Source: Mangrovimicrobium sp033283265
Lineage (GTDB): Bacteria > Pseudomonadota > Gammaproteobacteria > Pseudomonadales > Halieaceae
Assembly (NCBI GenBank): GCA_033283265.1
Contig: JAWMQN010000001.1
Location: 1,240,001-1,304,000, forward strand
Direction of reading: 5' to 3'
DNA: 64,000 bases
The position numbers were made by a program, and so were the translations under genes. Of this stretch, positions 8,555 through 19,191 are shown in pieces. Each line of letters starts with the position of its first letter. Position 1 is the stretch's first letter. The notes below the pieces were generated by a model. The model did not search any database. It was not told where the DNA came from and worked only from the letters and a program-made list of their open reading frames with translations.

Positions 8555-9034
8555 TCAGAACACGCCCATCGCCAGGCCGGCGGCAAAGGCCTCGCCCAGT
8601 TCCGCCGCCCGCGCGGCCTGCGCCTCGCTCCACTCGCCGCGACAGATCACCGGCTCGGTGGCCTCGCTGAAGGGAATGCCGCGGAGGATTCGCTGCACCT
8701 GGCCCACCGCATTGCGGCCGTCGTTGCCGGCGCTGACCAGCAGCGCGTAGGGCAGCAGGAGTGCCCTGTCGATGGCCGGGTAGAAGACCCGGTCGATGAA
8801 GCCCTTCATCTCCCCCGCCAGGTAGCCGGCATTTTCCGCGGCGACCAGCAGCAGGCCATCCGCCGCGGCCAGGCTGGACACGCCGGCGTCACAGGCCCGG
8901 CAGACCAGCACCTGCACCTCGCCGCCCGCGATGGCAGCCTCGGCAGCAGCCCGCGCCAGGCGGGCGCAGGTCCCGCTCTGGCTGTGGTATACGACCAGCA
9001 AAGTGGCTTTGTCTTCAGCACCTGCCGCCAGCAC
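8555..9034 (-). CDS. Small flavodoxin-like / NAD(P)H-dependent FMN reductase family protein
   Basis: A 159-residue flavodoxin-fold protein starting with GTG. The phosphate-binding loop is YHSQSGTCARLA (about residues 16-27). A flavin-contacting loop lies around AENAGYLAGEMKGFIDRVFYPA, as in flavodoxin-like reductases, and there is a second loop SAGNDGRNAVGQ. It is compact, without a membrane part. The upstream region contains a pair of perfect DnaA boxes (9132-9159); in E. coli the flavodoxin gene mioC also lies next to DnaA boxes, but this protein does not look like a MioC orthologue. The function is an unassigned redox role. Confidence 0.75.
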   Translation of the reverse strand: MLAAGAEDKATLLVVYHSQSGTCARLARAAAEAAIAGGEVQVLVCRACDAGVSSLAAADGLLLVAAENAGYLAGEMKGFIDRVFYPAIDRALLLPYALLVSAGNDGRNAVGQVQRILRGIPFSEATEPVICRGEWSEAQAARAAELGEAFAAGLAMGVF

Positions 9035-9411
9035 TTCAGGCCTCCATTACACTGCAGTGACAGCCCATGGCGGGACAGGAACCTGCCGCCGTGAGCGAAA
9101 TTACCAATCTCCGGCTTCCTGCTTTCCAGAACTTATCCACAGACTTGCCTGTGGATAAGTGTGGGGAAAAATCTCCTCGCTCCGGGCGACCCCTTGTGAA
9201 CATTCTCTGCACCAAATGTGGTCACATTACTGCCATAATTCTTTTTGGTCAGAAAAACAACAACTTAAGTCAAAATCTTCATGCCATAAAACTGTCATGA
9301 GTTTGCAGCTCGCGCCCCATGTGCTCGCACGCCCGGTGTGGATAGAACCAGCGCGACTACATTAGTGGCTACTCACGCGGCAGGGCACAGGTGCCCGCAT
9401 GTTTCCTATTT
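9035..9411. other. 377-base intergenic region with DnaA boxes and an AT-rich stretch
   Basis: No gene is supported here. It lies between the flavodoxin gene and the rlmKL stop and is the only plausible promoter region for the flavodoxin gene. It holds the inverted DnaA-box pair (9132-9159), a third site with one mismatch at 9337-9345 (CTATCCACA on the minus strand), and an AT-rich segment at about 9225-9300. Short open frames across it show no protein-like features. Confidence 0.6.
9132..9159. promoter_or_regulatory. Inverted pair of perfect DnaA boxes
   Basis: The 11-base arms CTTATCCACAG (9132-9142) and CTGTGGATAAG (9149-9159) are exact reverse complements separated by 6 bases. Each contains the consensus DnaA box TTATCCACA. 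Possible roles are DnaA-dependent regulation of the flavodoxin gene, a DnaA-titrating or reactivating site, or part of a replication origin. The sequence shows the sites; the role is open. Confidence 0.75.
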
Positions 9412-11622
9412 TTACACGGCCTGCCCGGCCCGGCGGTGAGTCAGGCGGAAGCAGCAGTGAATGCGCTGATTGCGCTCGAAGTCCGGGTCCAGGGTCTCGG
9501 CGGTGATGTCGCGGCACTCGAACTCGGCCTCCAGTTCCGGCGCCAGGCGGAAACCGCGCCGGTTGTTGGAGAAGTAAAGTGCACCATCGGAATGCAGCAG
9601 GCGCATCGCCGCCCGCACCAGATCCAGCTGGTCACGCTGCACGTCGAAGCTGCCCTGCATCGACTTCGAATTGGAAAACGACGGCGGGTCGAGCAGGACC
9701 AGGTCGTACTCGCCCTTGCCCTGTCGCAGCCACTCGAGGCAGTTGGCGCGAACCAGGATATTGCGCGACTCGTCGAGGCCATTGTGGGCGAGGTTCTTGC
9801 GCAGCCAGTCGAGGTAGGTGTTGGACATGTCCACGCTGGTGGTGCGCCGGGCACCGCCGAGCGCCGCGTGGACGGTGGCGGTACCGGTGTAACAGAAGAG
9901 GTTGAGGAAGGTCTTGCCCCGGGCTTCCGCGGCGATGCGCAGGCGCAGCGGGCGGTGGTCGAGGAACAGGCCGGTGTCGAGATAGTCATTCAGGTTGACC
10001 AGCAGCCGGGCTCCGCCCTCGCGCACGCTGATGAACTCGCCCCGGCTGTCCTGCTTTTCGTACTGGGCGGCGCCGCGCTGGCGCGCCCGCTGCTTGTAGG
10101 CGATGCGCTCCGGCGGCAGTTCCAGCGCCTGCGGCAGCGCCTCGGCCACCTCCTGCATGCGCCGGGCGGCCGCCTCCGGGTCGACGCCCTTCGGCGCCTG
10201 GTACTCGGCGACGTGTACCCGATCGCCATACATGTCCACCGCCACCGCGTACTCGGGCATGTCGGCGTCGTAGAGCCGGTAGCACTCGACCCCCGCGCGC
10301 TTGAGCCAGGGCTTGAGACGCTTGCGGTTCTTGCGGATGCGGTTGGCGAACATCGCCGCGCCTTCACTCAGCGGCAGCCGCGGCACGGCGCCAGCGCGCT
10401 GTGCGCCCTCCCCGCCGGAGCCCGGCAGCGGCCGCAGGGCGTTGTCGCGCAACTCAAACAGCAACAGGTGGGTTTCGATAGCGCCGTTGTAGAAGCCGTA
10501 CTGCTTGTGGCTGCGCAGGCCGATGGCGCGGCCGAGGTCGAGGTCCGAGGTGAACACCGCGGCCTGCCAGGTGGGGAACTCACGGGACATCAATTCGCCC
10601 AGTTCCCGGTAGAGGTAGACCAGGCTGGCCTTCTCCCCGAGCCGCTCGCCGTAGGGCGGGTTACAGACCAGCAGCCCGTTCTCCAGCGGCCGGTGGGTGG
10701 GCTTCTTCACCGCCGCCAGCGGTTTGCAGCTGACCCGGACCAGTTTCTCCAGGCCGGCCTCGGCGATATTCTCCTGGGCGCGGCGGATGACCCTGGGGTC
10801 CGCGTCGTAGCCGCGGATCTCCGGCAGTTCCCCGGCGAGGCCGCGCTCCCGGCGGCCGCGGGCATCCGCGACTATGGCTTTCCACTGAGCGTCGTTGTGC
10901 TCGCGCAGGGCCTCGAAACCGAAGCGCGCGCGACCGAGGCCCGGGGCGATGTCCGCCGCCATCATCGCGCCCTCGATCAACAGCGTGCCGGACCCACACA
11001 TCGGGTCGATCAGCGCACCGCCCGCCTCGACCATGGCCGGCCAGCCGGCACGCAGCAGGATCGCCGCCGCCAGGTTTTCCTTCAGCGGTGCCGCACCGGC
11101 AGAGCTGCGGTAACCGCGCCGGTGCAGGGAGCCGCCGGAGTAGTCGAGGGCCACCGCCGCCCGCCCCTTGCTCAGGTGCACATTGATCCGCACGTCCGGC
11201 CGCCGGCGATCCACGGAAGGCCGCTGCCCGCCGTGCTTGACGAACCAGTCGACGATGGCGTCCTTGCTGCGCTGGGCGCCAAACTGGGTGTTGCGGATGG
11301 CCTGGTTCTGGCCGGAGAAGTCCACCGCGATGCTCTGCCGGGCGTGCATCACTGCACCCCAGTCGATGCCCATCAGGCCGGTGTAGAGCTGGTCGGCGTC
11401 CCCCGCATCCACCGTCTGCAGTGGCAGCAGGATACGGTTGGCGAGGCGCGACCAGAGGCAGGCCCGGTAGCCGAGCGCCCGCGGCCCGCTGAAATGCACG
11501 CCGGCGATGGTCTCGCGGGCCTCACTGGCCCCCAGTTCGAGGAGTTCGTGGTAGAGCAGGTTTTCCAGGCCACGGGGGCAGGCGGCAAACCACTGGATTG
11601 CCGCCGGATCGGCGTTACTCAT
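9412..11622 (-). CDS. rlmL: 23S rRNA methyltransferase RlmKL (fused m2G2445 / m7G2069)
   Basis: A 736-residue bifunctional enzyme. The N-terminal half has a THUMP-type RNA-binding region and a methyltransferase domain with LIDPMCGSGTLLIEGAMMA and the catalytic NPPYGERLG, matching RlmL activity at G2445. The C-terminal half has a second Rossmann methyltransferase with FLNLFCYTGTATVHAA and LDPPSFSNSK, matching RlmK activity at G2069. Length is slightly above the 702 residues of E. coli. The start overlaps the stop of the upstream Xre-like gene by one base (TGATG), so the two are translationally coupled. Confidence 0.95.
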   Translation of the reverse strand: MSNADPAAIQWFAACPRGLENLLYHELLELGASEARETIAGVHFSGPRALGYRACLWSRLANRILLPLQTVDAGDADQLYTGLMGIDWGAVMHARQSIAVDFSGQNQAIRNTQFGAQRSKDAIVDWFVKHGGQRPSVDRRRPDVRINVHLSKGRAAVALDYSGGSLHRRGYRSSAGAAPLKENLAAAILLRAGWPAMVEAGGALIDPMCGSGTLLIEGAMMAADIAPGLGRARFGFEALREHNDAQWKAIVADARGRRERGLAGELPEIRGYDADPRVIRRAQENIAEAGLEKLVRVSCKPLAAVKKPTHRPLENGLLVCNPPYGERLGEKASLVYLYRELGELMSREFPTWQAAVFTSDLDLGRAIGLRSHKQYGFYNGAIETHLLLFELRDNALRPLPGSGGEGAQRAGAVPRLPLSEGAAMFANRIRKNRKRLKPWLKRAGVECYRLYDADMPEYAVAVDMYGDRVHVAEYQAPKGVDPEAAARRMQEVAEALPQALELPPERIAYKQRARQRGAAQYEKQDSRGEFISVREGGARLLVNLNDYLDTGLFLDHRPLRLRIAAEARGKTFLNLFCYTGTATVHAALGGARRTTSVDMSNTYLDWLRKNLAHNGLDESRNILVRANCLEWLRQGKGEYDLVLLDPPSFSNSKSMQGSFDVQRDQLDLVRAAMRLLHSDGALYFSNNRRGFRLAPELEAEFECRDITAETLDPDFERNQRIHCCFRLTHRRAGQAV

Positions 11623-12404
11623 CAGGCTTTCTTGTTCTCGGGACTTGCGGCTTTTTTCGGTCTGCTACTGGTGGCGGTCCCGGCCTTGGCGCTGGGGCGT
11701 CGCTTTGCCGGCGCCTTGCGCCTGGGGCTGGCAGCGGCCTTTTTCTCCGGCTTGGTCTCCGCCTCGGCGGCGCTGGCCCGCCCGGCGCGGTGGGCGGCCT
11801 CCCGGGCCAGTTTCTCGCGCTGCATCAGGTCGACCACCAGGTTGCCGGAGCTGCCCATGTAGTCGATGAAGCGCTCGAACTCCGCGTCGGTAAAGTTGCG
11901 CAGGACATCGTGCTGGCGGTACAGGTTGACGAAGCGCCGCTCGCGCTCGTACTGCCGCGGCAGCGCCATCACCCCCAGTTGCTCCAGGGTTTTTTCCAGC
12001 GCCGGATTATACGTGCGCATGAACTTGATGAGGAAGGGAATCGGGTCGTGCCGCGCCAGTAAAGAGGCGCTGCGCAGCATCAGCTCCAGCGGCATGATGG
12101 CCTTGCCGTGCTCGACGTCCTCCAGCACCTGCTTGTCCTTCATGCCCAGGGACTCGGACAGTTCGCGCACCGACAGTCCGGCGGTCTCGCGGGCATCGCG
12201 GAGGAACTTGCCGGCCTCGCGCATCGCCTCCATACGCTCCGGTTCGAAGTGGTTGAGCACCGTGGAGCGCAGCCAGGTCTCGCCGAACATCGCCGTCATG
12301 GTGGCGGTTGTGCGGGCCAGTTCGATGGTACCACCGGCCACCTGTCCGGTGATCCGGCGCAGGGAATCGAGCAGTGAGTCGTTGTGATGATCGTCGTTTT
12401 CCAT
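11622..12404 (-). CDS. Xre-type helix-turn-helix protein with a basic Ala/Lys/Pro tail
   Basis: A 260-residue protein. A Cro/C1-type helix-turn-helix lies at about residues 65-115 (LRDARETAGLSVRELSESLGM, then EDVEHGK). A helical middle follows (RQYERERRFVNLYRQHD). The last 65 residues are a low-complexity, Lys/Ala/Pro/Arg-rich tail that resembles histone H1-like or AlgP-like DNA-binding tails. It is coupled to rlmKL by a one-base overlap. Whether it regulates transcription or acts as a nucleoid-associated protein cannot be told from the sequence. It is a recognisable fold with an unknown role. Confidence 0.75.
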   Translation of the reverse strand: MENDDHHNDSLLDSLRRITGQVAGGTIELARTTATMTAMFGETWLRSTVLNHFEPERMEAMREAGKFLRDARETAGLSVRELSESLGMKDKQVLEDVEHGKAIMPLELMLRSASLLARHDPIPFLIKFMRTYNPALEKTLEQLGVMALPRQYERERRFVNLYRQHDVLRNFTDAEFERFIDYMGSSGNLVVDLMQREKLAREAAHRAGRASAAEAETKPEKKAAASPRRKAPAKRRPSAKAGTATSSRPKKAASPENKKA

Positions 12405-12494
12405 GGGGAATTACCCGGACCGATCGGGGAAGATGCCTGCTAGCATATCCCAACCGGTGGCCAAAACACTATCGAGGCACCGGCCTGCGAGACC

Positions 12495-13544
12495 TTACTG
12501 CGGCTGGCCCTGCCCCGGCAACTCACCCATCTCCAGCGCAAAGATTTCCCGCAGGATGCGCCGCCAGTCTTCGTAGCGCGACTGCAGGCTGCCGCTGAGA
12601 CGGAAGACCCTGCCGCGCGACTCGACCACCGTGGGGCCGACCTCGTTGTTGAAGCCCAGGGCCAGTTCGTCCATGTCCTGCTGCCGGATGCGGTAGGCGC
12701 GGTAGGTACTGTAGTCAGCCAGCATCGCCGCGTAGCTGCCGCGGCGATCGTTGCTCTCGCGCTCGGCCGCGCGCTGCTGGTAGTCGCGCTCGTACACCGC
12801 CTGCTCGCGCCAGTTCTGCCGCCACAGGTGATAGGTCGGCTGCAGTTCGTCGTGCAGCCGGGCGTACTGCTCGTCGACGTTGTCGATGAACAGGTACTCC
12901 TGCTGGCGGATCCGCTCCACCCGCTGCAGCATCGGGTCGTCCTCAGCCGGCAGGCGCTGCAGGGTGTAGGGCGTGTCGCCGCCACCGGCGAGGTAGTCGG
13001 CAAAGGCCTCGGGCGCCAGGCTGCCGGCGTAGCGCAGGCGGGTCAGCGTGCGCAACTGGGCGAGCGCCTGCGGCGACCGGGCCTCGCGCTGGGCGGACAG
13101 GTCGGCGGCGATGCGCTGGTAGACACTGGCGAAGGGGTCGCTGCCCGCGAGGCCGGGATAGGCGCTCTCCGCGGCCTGGCCCTGGTAACTCTGCTGTAAC
13201 CACGGCTGCCCGCTGGCGTCAGTGGCAGTTACCGCCAGCTGCAGCTGCTCACCGCTGGATTGGACGATCTGCGCCTGCACCACCAGGTCGGTCAGTTGCC
13301 CGGCCTCCGGCATGACCCGCACCGCGCCCCATTCGCCGCTGTTCTCCAGTGCGCGGCGCAGTTCCACCGCCTGGTAGACCGCCTCCGCCCTGCGCACCTG
13401 GGGGAACTGCGGCGAGGCGGACGGCGCATCGAGCCCGGCACTGCCGGGATCGAAAACCACGATGCCGACGTCGAGAAAATCGTCTTCCGCGGCAAGCGCA
13501 GGCAGTACCCACAGGCACAGGAGCAGCGCGCTGCACCACTTCAC
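12495..13544 (-). CDS. Exported protein of unknown function
   Basis: A 349-residue protein starting with GTG, with a clear signal peptide (hydrophobic core ALLLCLWVLPALAA, cleavage near residue 19). The mature part begins EDDFLDVGIVVFDPG. It is rich in Gln, Arg and Asp/Glu, and has an Arg/Tyr-rich helical C-terminal half (RQNWREQAVYERDYQQRAAE). No enzyme motif is recognised. It overlaps the upstream lipoprotein gene by four bases (GTGA), so the two form an envelope-protein pair that may work together. I do not recognise the family. Confidence 0.75.
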   Translation of the reverse strand: MKWCSALLLCLWVLPALAAEDDFLDVGIVVFDPGSAGLDAPSASPQFPQVRRAEAVYQAVELRRALENSGEWGAVRVMPEAGQLTDLVVQAQIVQSSGEQLQLAVTATDASGQPWLQQSYQGQAAESAYPGLAGSDPFASVYQRIAADLSAQREARSPQALAQLRTLTRLRYAGSLAPEAFADYLAGGGDTPYTLQRLPAEDDPMLQRVERIRQQEYLFIDNVDEQYARLHDELQPTYHLWRQNWREQAVYERDYQQRAAERESNDRRGSYAAMLADYSTYRAYRIRQQDMDELALGFNNEVGPTVVESRGRVFRLSGSLQSRYEDWRRILREIFALEMGELPGQGQPQ

Positions 13545-14239
13545 TGTTCGGGCCGCTCCGTGGTGCAGACCCGGCCCCTGGTCAGGGTCTGCCGGCAGCG
13601 GATGCCGGAGCGTTCCGGGTCGTAGCGGTTGAAAACCCTGGCCACGGTAAAGGGCTGTGAGACCGAGCGGGAGAACAGCTGGGTGACCACCTGCAGGCGC
13701 TCGCCGTCCGGGGCGAGGGTAAAGCGGTGGCGGATATGCAGGCCCTCGGGCAGTTCGACCTGGAACAGCAGCTGGTGATCGCGCCAGCCGCAGAGCTCGC
13801 GACCGAACATCGACTCCATTGCCCCGTCGGCGGCAGTGGTGAAATCACACTCCAGGGCGAAACTGCCCTCGCGCTTGACGCTGATATCGGTATCGCCCTG
13901 GCGGATGTCCAGCAGCTGCGGTTCGGTCACCAGCTCCGCCATGCGCGCCAGGGCGTAGATGCCCTCGCCGCTGCCGTAGACGGCACTGCCACCGGAGAGG
14001 GTCCCCGGCCCCTGCCCCATGCCCTGGGCCTGGCGCTGGGCCTGCCGGCGCAACTCGTTCATCAGCTTGTCGTAGGCGTCGTTGACTGTTTCACTCTGGC
14101 TGTAATCCACTTCCCAGGCGCCGGAGAAATCCACGTGGTCACGGGGGGCGACAGCCGCTGGGGGCTTTTTTTCGGGTGCGCCAGCACAGCCGGTGAGCAA
14201 CAGGCTGGAGAGCAGGAGGCTGGAGAGGATACGGCGCAT
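13541..14239 (-). CDS. Lipoprotein of unknown function
   Basis: A 232-residue lipoprotein. The lipobox is LLTGC with Cys at residue 18, followed by AGAPEKK, which favours outer-membrane sorting because there is no Asp at +2. The mature domain starts HVDFSGAWEVDYSQSE and has two or three internal cysteines (ALECDF, ELCGW, IRCRQ). Translation of the following exported protein starts within its stop codon (GTGA overlap). The family is not recognised; a role in the envelope is inferred from sorting signals only. Confidence 0.75.
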   Translation of the reverse strand: MRRILSSLLLSSLLLTGCAGAPEKKPPAAVAPRDHVDFSGAWEVDYSQSETVNDAYDKLMNELRRQAQRQAQGMGQGPGTLSGGSAVYGSGEGIYALARMAELVTEPQLLDIRQGDTDISVKREGSFALECDFTTAADGAMESMFGRELCGWRDHQLLFQVELPEGLHIRHRFTLAPDGERLQVVTQLFSRSVSQPFTVARVFNRYDPERSGIRCRQTLTRGRVCTTERPEQ

Positions 14240-14640
14240 GGCGGCCTAGTGTAGCGCGGCGCTGCTGCGTGCGAAGTTTCATTTTCGGCAATTTTGTCAA
14301 TTTATGTAGTGCCGCAGCGGCCTGCCCCCCATCAGTAGTGGAAGGGTGGTTTGCAGCCTGCCGGGGAGGACTGCCAGACAGGCCCCGCGAAAACCGCGTA
14401 AAGCGGCGTCCTGCCAGCTCGGCCTCGGCCATCCATGGCCTCGGACGTTTTCGCGGGGCCTGTCTGGCAGCCCACCCCTACTGCAGCACTTCGAAACCAA
14501 CGGTCTGTGCATGGTGGATACGCGTTGGAATAGCATTCTGGAATACCCGGCATTCCTCCTGCGAGTTCGTCACGCCCGGGCAATCGCGTATACTCTTGCC
14601 CTCTTTATTTCCGGCAACCTCCACTCAGCGGGACTTCAGT
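14240..14640. other. 401-base intergenic region between the lipoprotein and ppdK
   Basis: No gene is supported. The region holds the palindromic element at 14363-14478 and the likely ppdK promoter. A TATACT hexamer at 14589-14594 with a weak TTCGTC 17 bases upstream is the best promoter match. Short open frames crossing the element translate its repeat arms and are not credible proteins. Confidence 0.55.
14363..14478. repeat. Palindromic element upstream of ppdK
   Basis: Perfect 24-base inverted arms lie at 14371-14394 and 14447-14470, with imperfect extension to 14363 and 14478 (11 of 13 further positions match). The interior contains GGCCATCCATGGCC at about 14428-14440. The total length is about 116 bases, the same as the element inside the leu cluster, and both enclose a CATCCATG core. 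The arm sequences differ between the two. This suggests two members of one architectural class of small non-coding repeats. Confidence 0.75.
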
Positions 14641-17250
<2,610 letters not shown>

Positions 17251-17345
17251 TGCATGATGACATGAGGCCCGGGGACTGGCAGTGATTGCCAAGACTACCC
17301 GGGCAAAGGACGGGGTTCATACCTGACACCTGAGCAAGCCCTGTA

Positions 17346-17377
17346 ACGGCCGGTGCGTTATCGCCCCGGCCGTTTTT
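17346..17377. terminator. Intrinsic terminator after ppdK
   Basis: The stem ACGGCCGG (17346-17353) pairs with CCGGCCGT (17366-17373) and is followed by a T-run to 17377. It lies between ppdK and the convergent IPTL-CTERM gene, whose stop is at 17389, and mainly serves ppdK. Confidence 0.8.
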
Positions 17378-17388
17378 GCTGCTTGGGT

Positions 17389-18801
17389 TTACCGCTTGCG
17401 GGACATGCGCAACGTGCCCAGTCCCAGCAGGTTGACCAGCAGGGCCAGCATACCGAGCAGGGACAGGGGCAGCGTCGGGATTTCTTCCGGCTCAGGCGGC
17501 GGCGCCGGAGGTGCGGGAGGTGCGGGAGGCGCCGGCAGGGCCGCAACATCCAGCGTTGCCGAAGCCGGCCCACTGTTGCCAATCGAGGAAGTCAAATCCC
17601 CGGTCACGTTCAACTGACTGCCAGTAGAATAGGCGAGCACGTCCACGCTGACCGTACATGCACTGGCGGCAGCTACCGAGCCGCCGGTGTAACTGACGAC
17701 AGAAGTGCCTGACACCGCCGTCAGCGTACCCCCGGTACAGGTGGTCGAGGCATTGGCCGGATCGGCGACCTGCAGGCCAGCGGGCAGGTTGTTGGTGAAA
17801 TCGAGGCTCGTCGCACTCACTGCCAACGCGCTGTTGTCGATACTGTAGGTCAGCGTGCTGATCGCGCCCACGATGACGCTGGCAGGTGCGAATTGCTGTG
17901 TGAACGTCGGGGTGAGCAAGGTAATCCGGACCAGGCCGTCATCCAGTTGCACGCCGGCGAGATTCACCGGATTTGCGCCCGCATTGAAAGAGCCACCGCC
18001 GCCACCGGCCGCGCAGCAGGTACCGGAATTGTTGTTGCCGCCACCGCCGCCGCTGTAGCCGCCACCACCACCGCCGCGGTAGTTGTTCCAGGAGCTGGTG
18101 CCTCCGCCGCCGCCAAAGCCGCCGAAGCCCTCGTCAAAGCCACCCGCACCGCCGTTGATGAACGCCAGCCCGCCAGCTATGCCGCCCCCGTTTCCGAGCA
18201 GACCGCCACCGCCATCAGCACTGAGAGTCGACTGGCCACCTTGGCCGCCGGTACCACCCGCAGCGCTGAGGACCCCTGCGGCACCTGCCGCACCATCCTC
18301 GGTGATTTGCCCGTCAGCGCCGGCGAGAAACGACGCCGCATGGCTACCGCCACCGCCGCCCGCGACGATCAGCGGTGTATTGTCCAGCAGGGTGACGAAC
18401 GAACCGCCGCCCCCGCCAAACTGATGGTTGTAGGTTGTGGCGGGAAAGCTGAGGTAGGGCGGCGCCTCCTGCCCCACCAGGATTTTCAGGGTAGCACCTG
18501 CAAGCAGGTCGAACTCGCCGCTGATGTGCGCGCCCCGGCCGCCAAAATTGCCATAGCCCTGCGCGCCGTAAGCCTCGATCTGGTAGGTACCAGCAGCGGG
18601 CACTACCCATTGCTGGATACCGCCGACCCCCGTTACCTGACCATCCAGGCTGGTACCCGTGTAGGCCGCATCGATCATCGTTTGATCGGGGCCGGTGGTA
18701 CCGGCCGCTCCGGCGGTAGTAAAGGTGTAGACTGTCTGTGCCTGTACACCGGCACAGGCCAGCGCACAGCTGAAGATTGCTGCCGTTAATGAAACTCTCA
18801 A
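17389..18801 (-). CDS. Glycine-rich IPTL-CTERM surface protein (exosortase H substrate)
   Basis: A predicted 470-residue exported protein. I start at TTG 18799-18801, because AGGGGA lies 7 bases upstream and the signal peptide (SLTAAIFSCALACAGVQA) begins right there. The mature protein has an ALK-like glycine-rich domain with many runs of four to six glycines (residues about 60-280). Next is a beta-rich domain of the DUF11/DUF7933 sort (TYSIDNSALAVSATSLDFTN) and a Pro-Ala linker. The tail IPTLPLSLLGMLALLVN, a hydrophobic helix and RMSRKR match the IPTL-CTERM sorting signal. Processing by exosortase XrtH, not in this window, is expected from the family. Confidence 0.8.
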   Translation of the reverse strand: MRVSLTAAIFSCALACAGVQAQTVYTFTTAGAAGTTGPDQTMIDAAYTGTSLDGQVTGVGGIQQWVVPAAGTYQIEAYGAQGYGNFGGRGAHISGEFDLLAGATLKILVGQEAPPYLSFPATTYNHQFGGGGGSFVTLLDNTPLIVAGGGGGSHAASFLAGADGQITEDGAAGAAGVLSAAGGTGGQGGQSTLSADGGGGLLGNGGGIAGGLAFINGGAGGFDEGFGGFGGGGGTSSWNNYRGGGGGGYSGGGGGNNNSGTCCAAGGGGGSFNAGANPVNLAGVQLDDGLVRITLLTPTFTQQFAPASVIVGAISTLTYSIDNSALAVSATSLDFTNNLPAGLQVADPANASTTCTGGTLTAVSGTSVVSYTGGSVAAASACTVSVDVLAYSTGSQLNVTGDLTSSIGNSGPASATLDVAALPAPPAPPAPPAPPPEPEEIPTLPLSLLGMLALLVNLLGLGTLRMSRKR

Positions 18802-19191
18802 GATGTTGTCCCCTGTTGTTACAACCCGGCCCCCAAAGCTTCCCTGGTATCTGCCTACGCCATGCCTGGCATGCGGGGGTGACCTGTTAATGAAACAGCC
18901 TGAATGCAGCCGTGGCTCCACGACTGCAGTTATAATGCTTGAATACAACGCTTCGGCGGCGAAAGCTTTGCCCCCTCGAACACCGGGACTGCCGTCGCGC
19001 TACCGCTCGGAACAGTAGTTGCTATCTTCGAGCCTGTCAAAGCGGCCGGGGAAACAGTACCCCCATCACCGCTTCTCCATTTACCGGCTCAATAATGGGT
19101 ACTTCCGCGGGAACGCTTAAGCTGGGCCTGAAAACCTGCTAAGTTTGCGCGCTAAATTGTGCAACCACCAGATTCCGGGAAGCCAGCCGTC
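18802..19191. other. 390-base divergent intergenic region
   Basis: Shared upstream region of the IPTL-CTERM gene (minus) and the aminotransferase (plus). It contains an imperfect hairpin at 18905-18928 (11-base arms, one mismatch, two-base loop). A TATAAT hexamer occurs on the plus strand at 18931-18936 without a good partner hexamer. I searched for a c-di-GMP riboswitch pattern and did not find it. A GTG at 19159 in frame with the aminotransferase is an alternative start. Confidence 0.45.

Noticed and set aside
8514..8633. 40-residue N-terminal extension of the thioesterase.
   Set aside because: The extension is Gly/Arg-rich with no conservation pattern and overlaps the end of the flavodoxin gene; the ATG at 8513 gives a normal family start.
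9035..9411. Complete replication origin.
   Set aside because: Only two perfect and one near-perfect DnaA box were seen, with no dnaA/dnaN/gidA neighbour, so it stays a DnaA-box site of open role.
9391..11862. Long open frame of about 823 codons on the plus strand opposite rlmKL.
   Set aside because: It lies antisense to a clear rlmKL gene, has GC-rich low-complexity composition and no domain, and is explained by codon bias of the true gene.
17983..18430. Repetitive GGCGGC-type tract that could look like a CRISPR or satellite.
   Set aside because: It is the coding DNA of the glycine-rich domain, with no spacers or constant repeat length.
18802..19191. c-di-GMP (GEMM) riboswitch before the IPTL-CTERM gene.
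   Set aside because: The conserved GACGCAAAGC-type core was not found on either strand.
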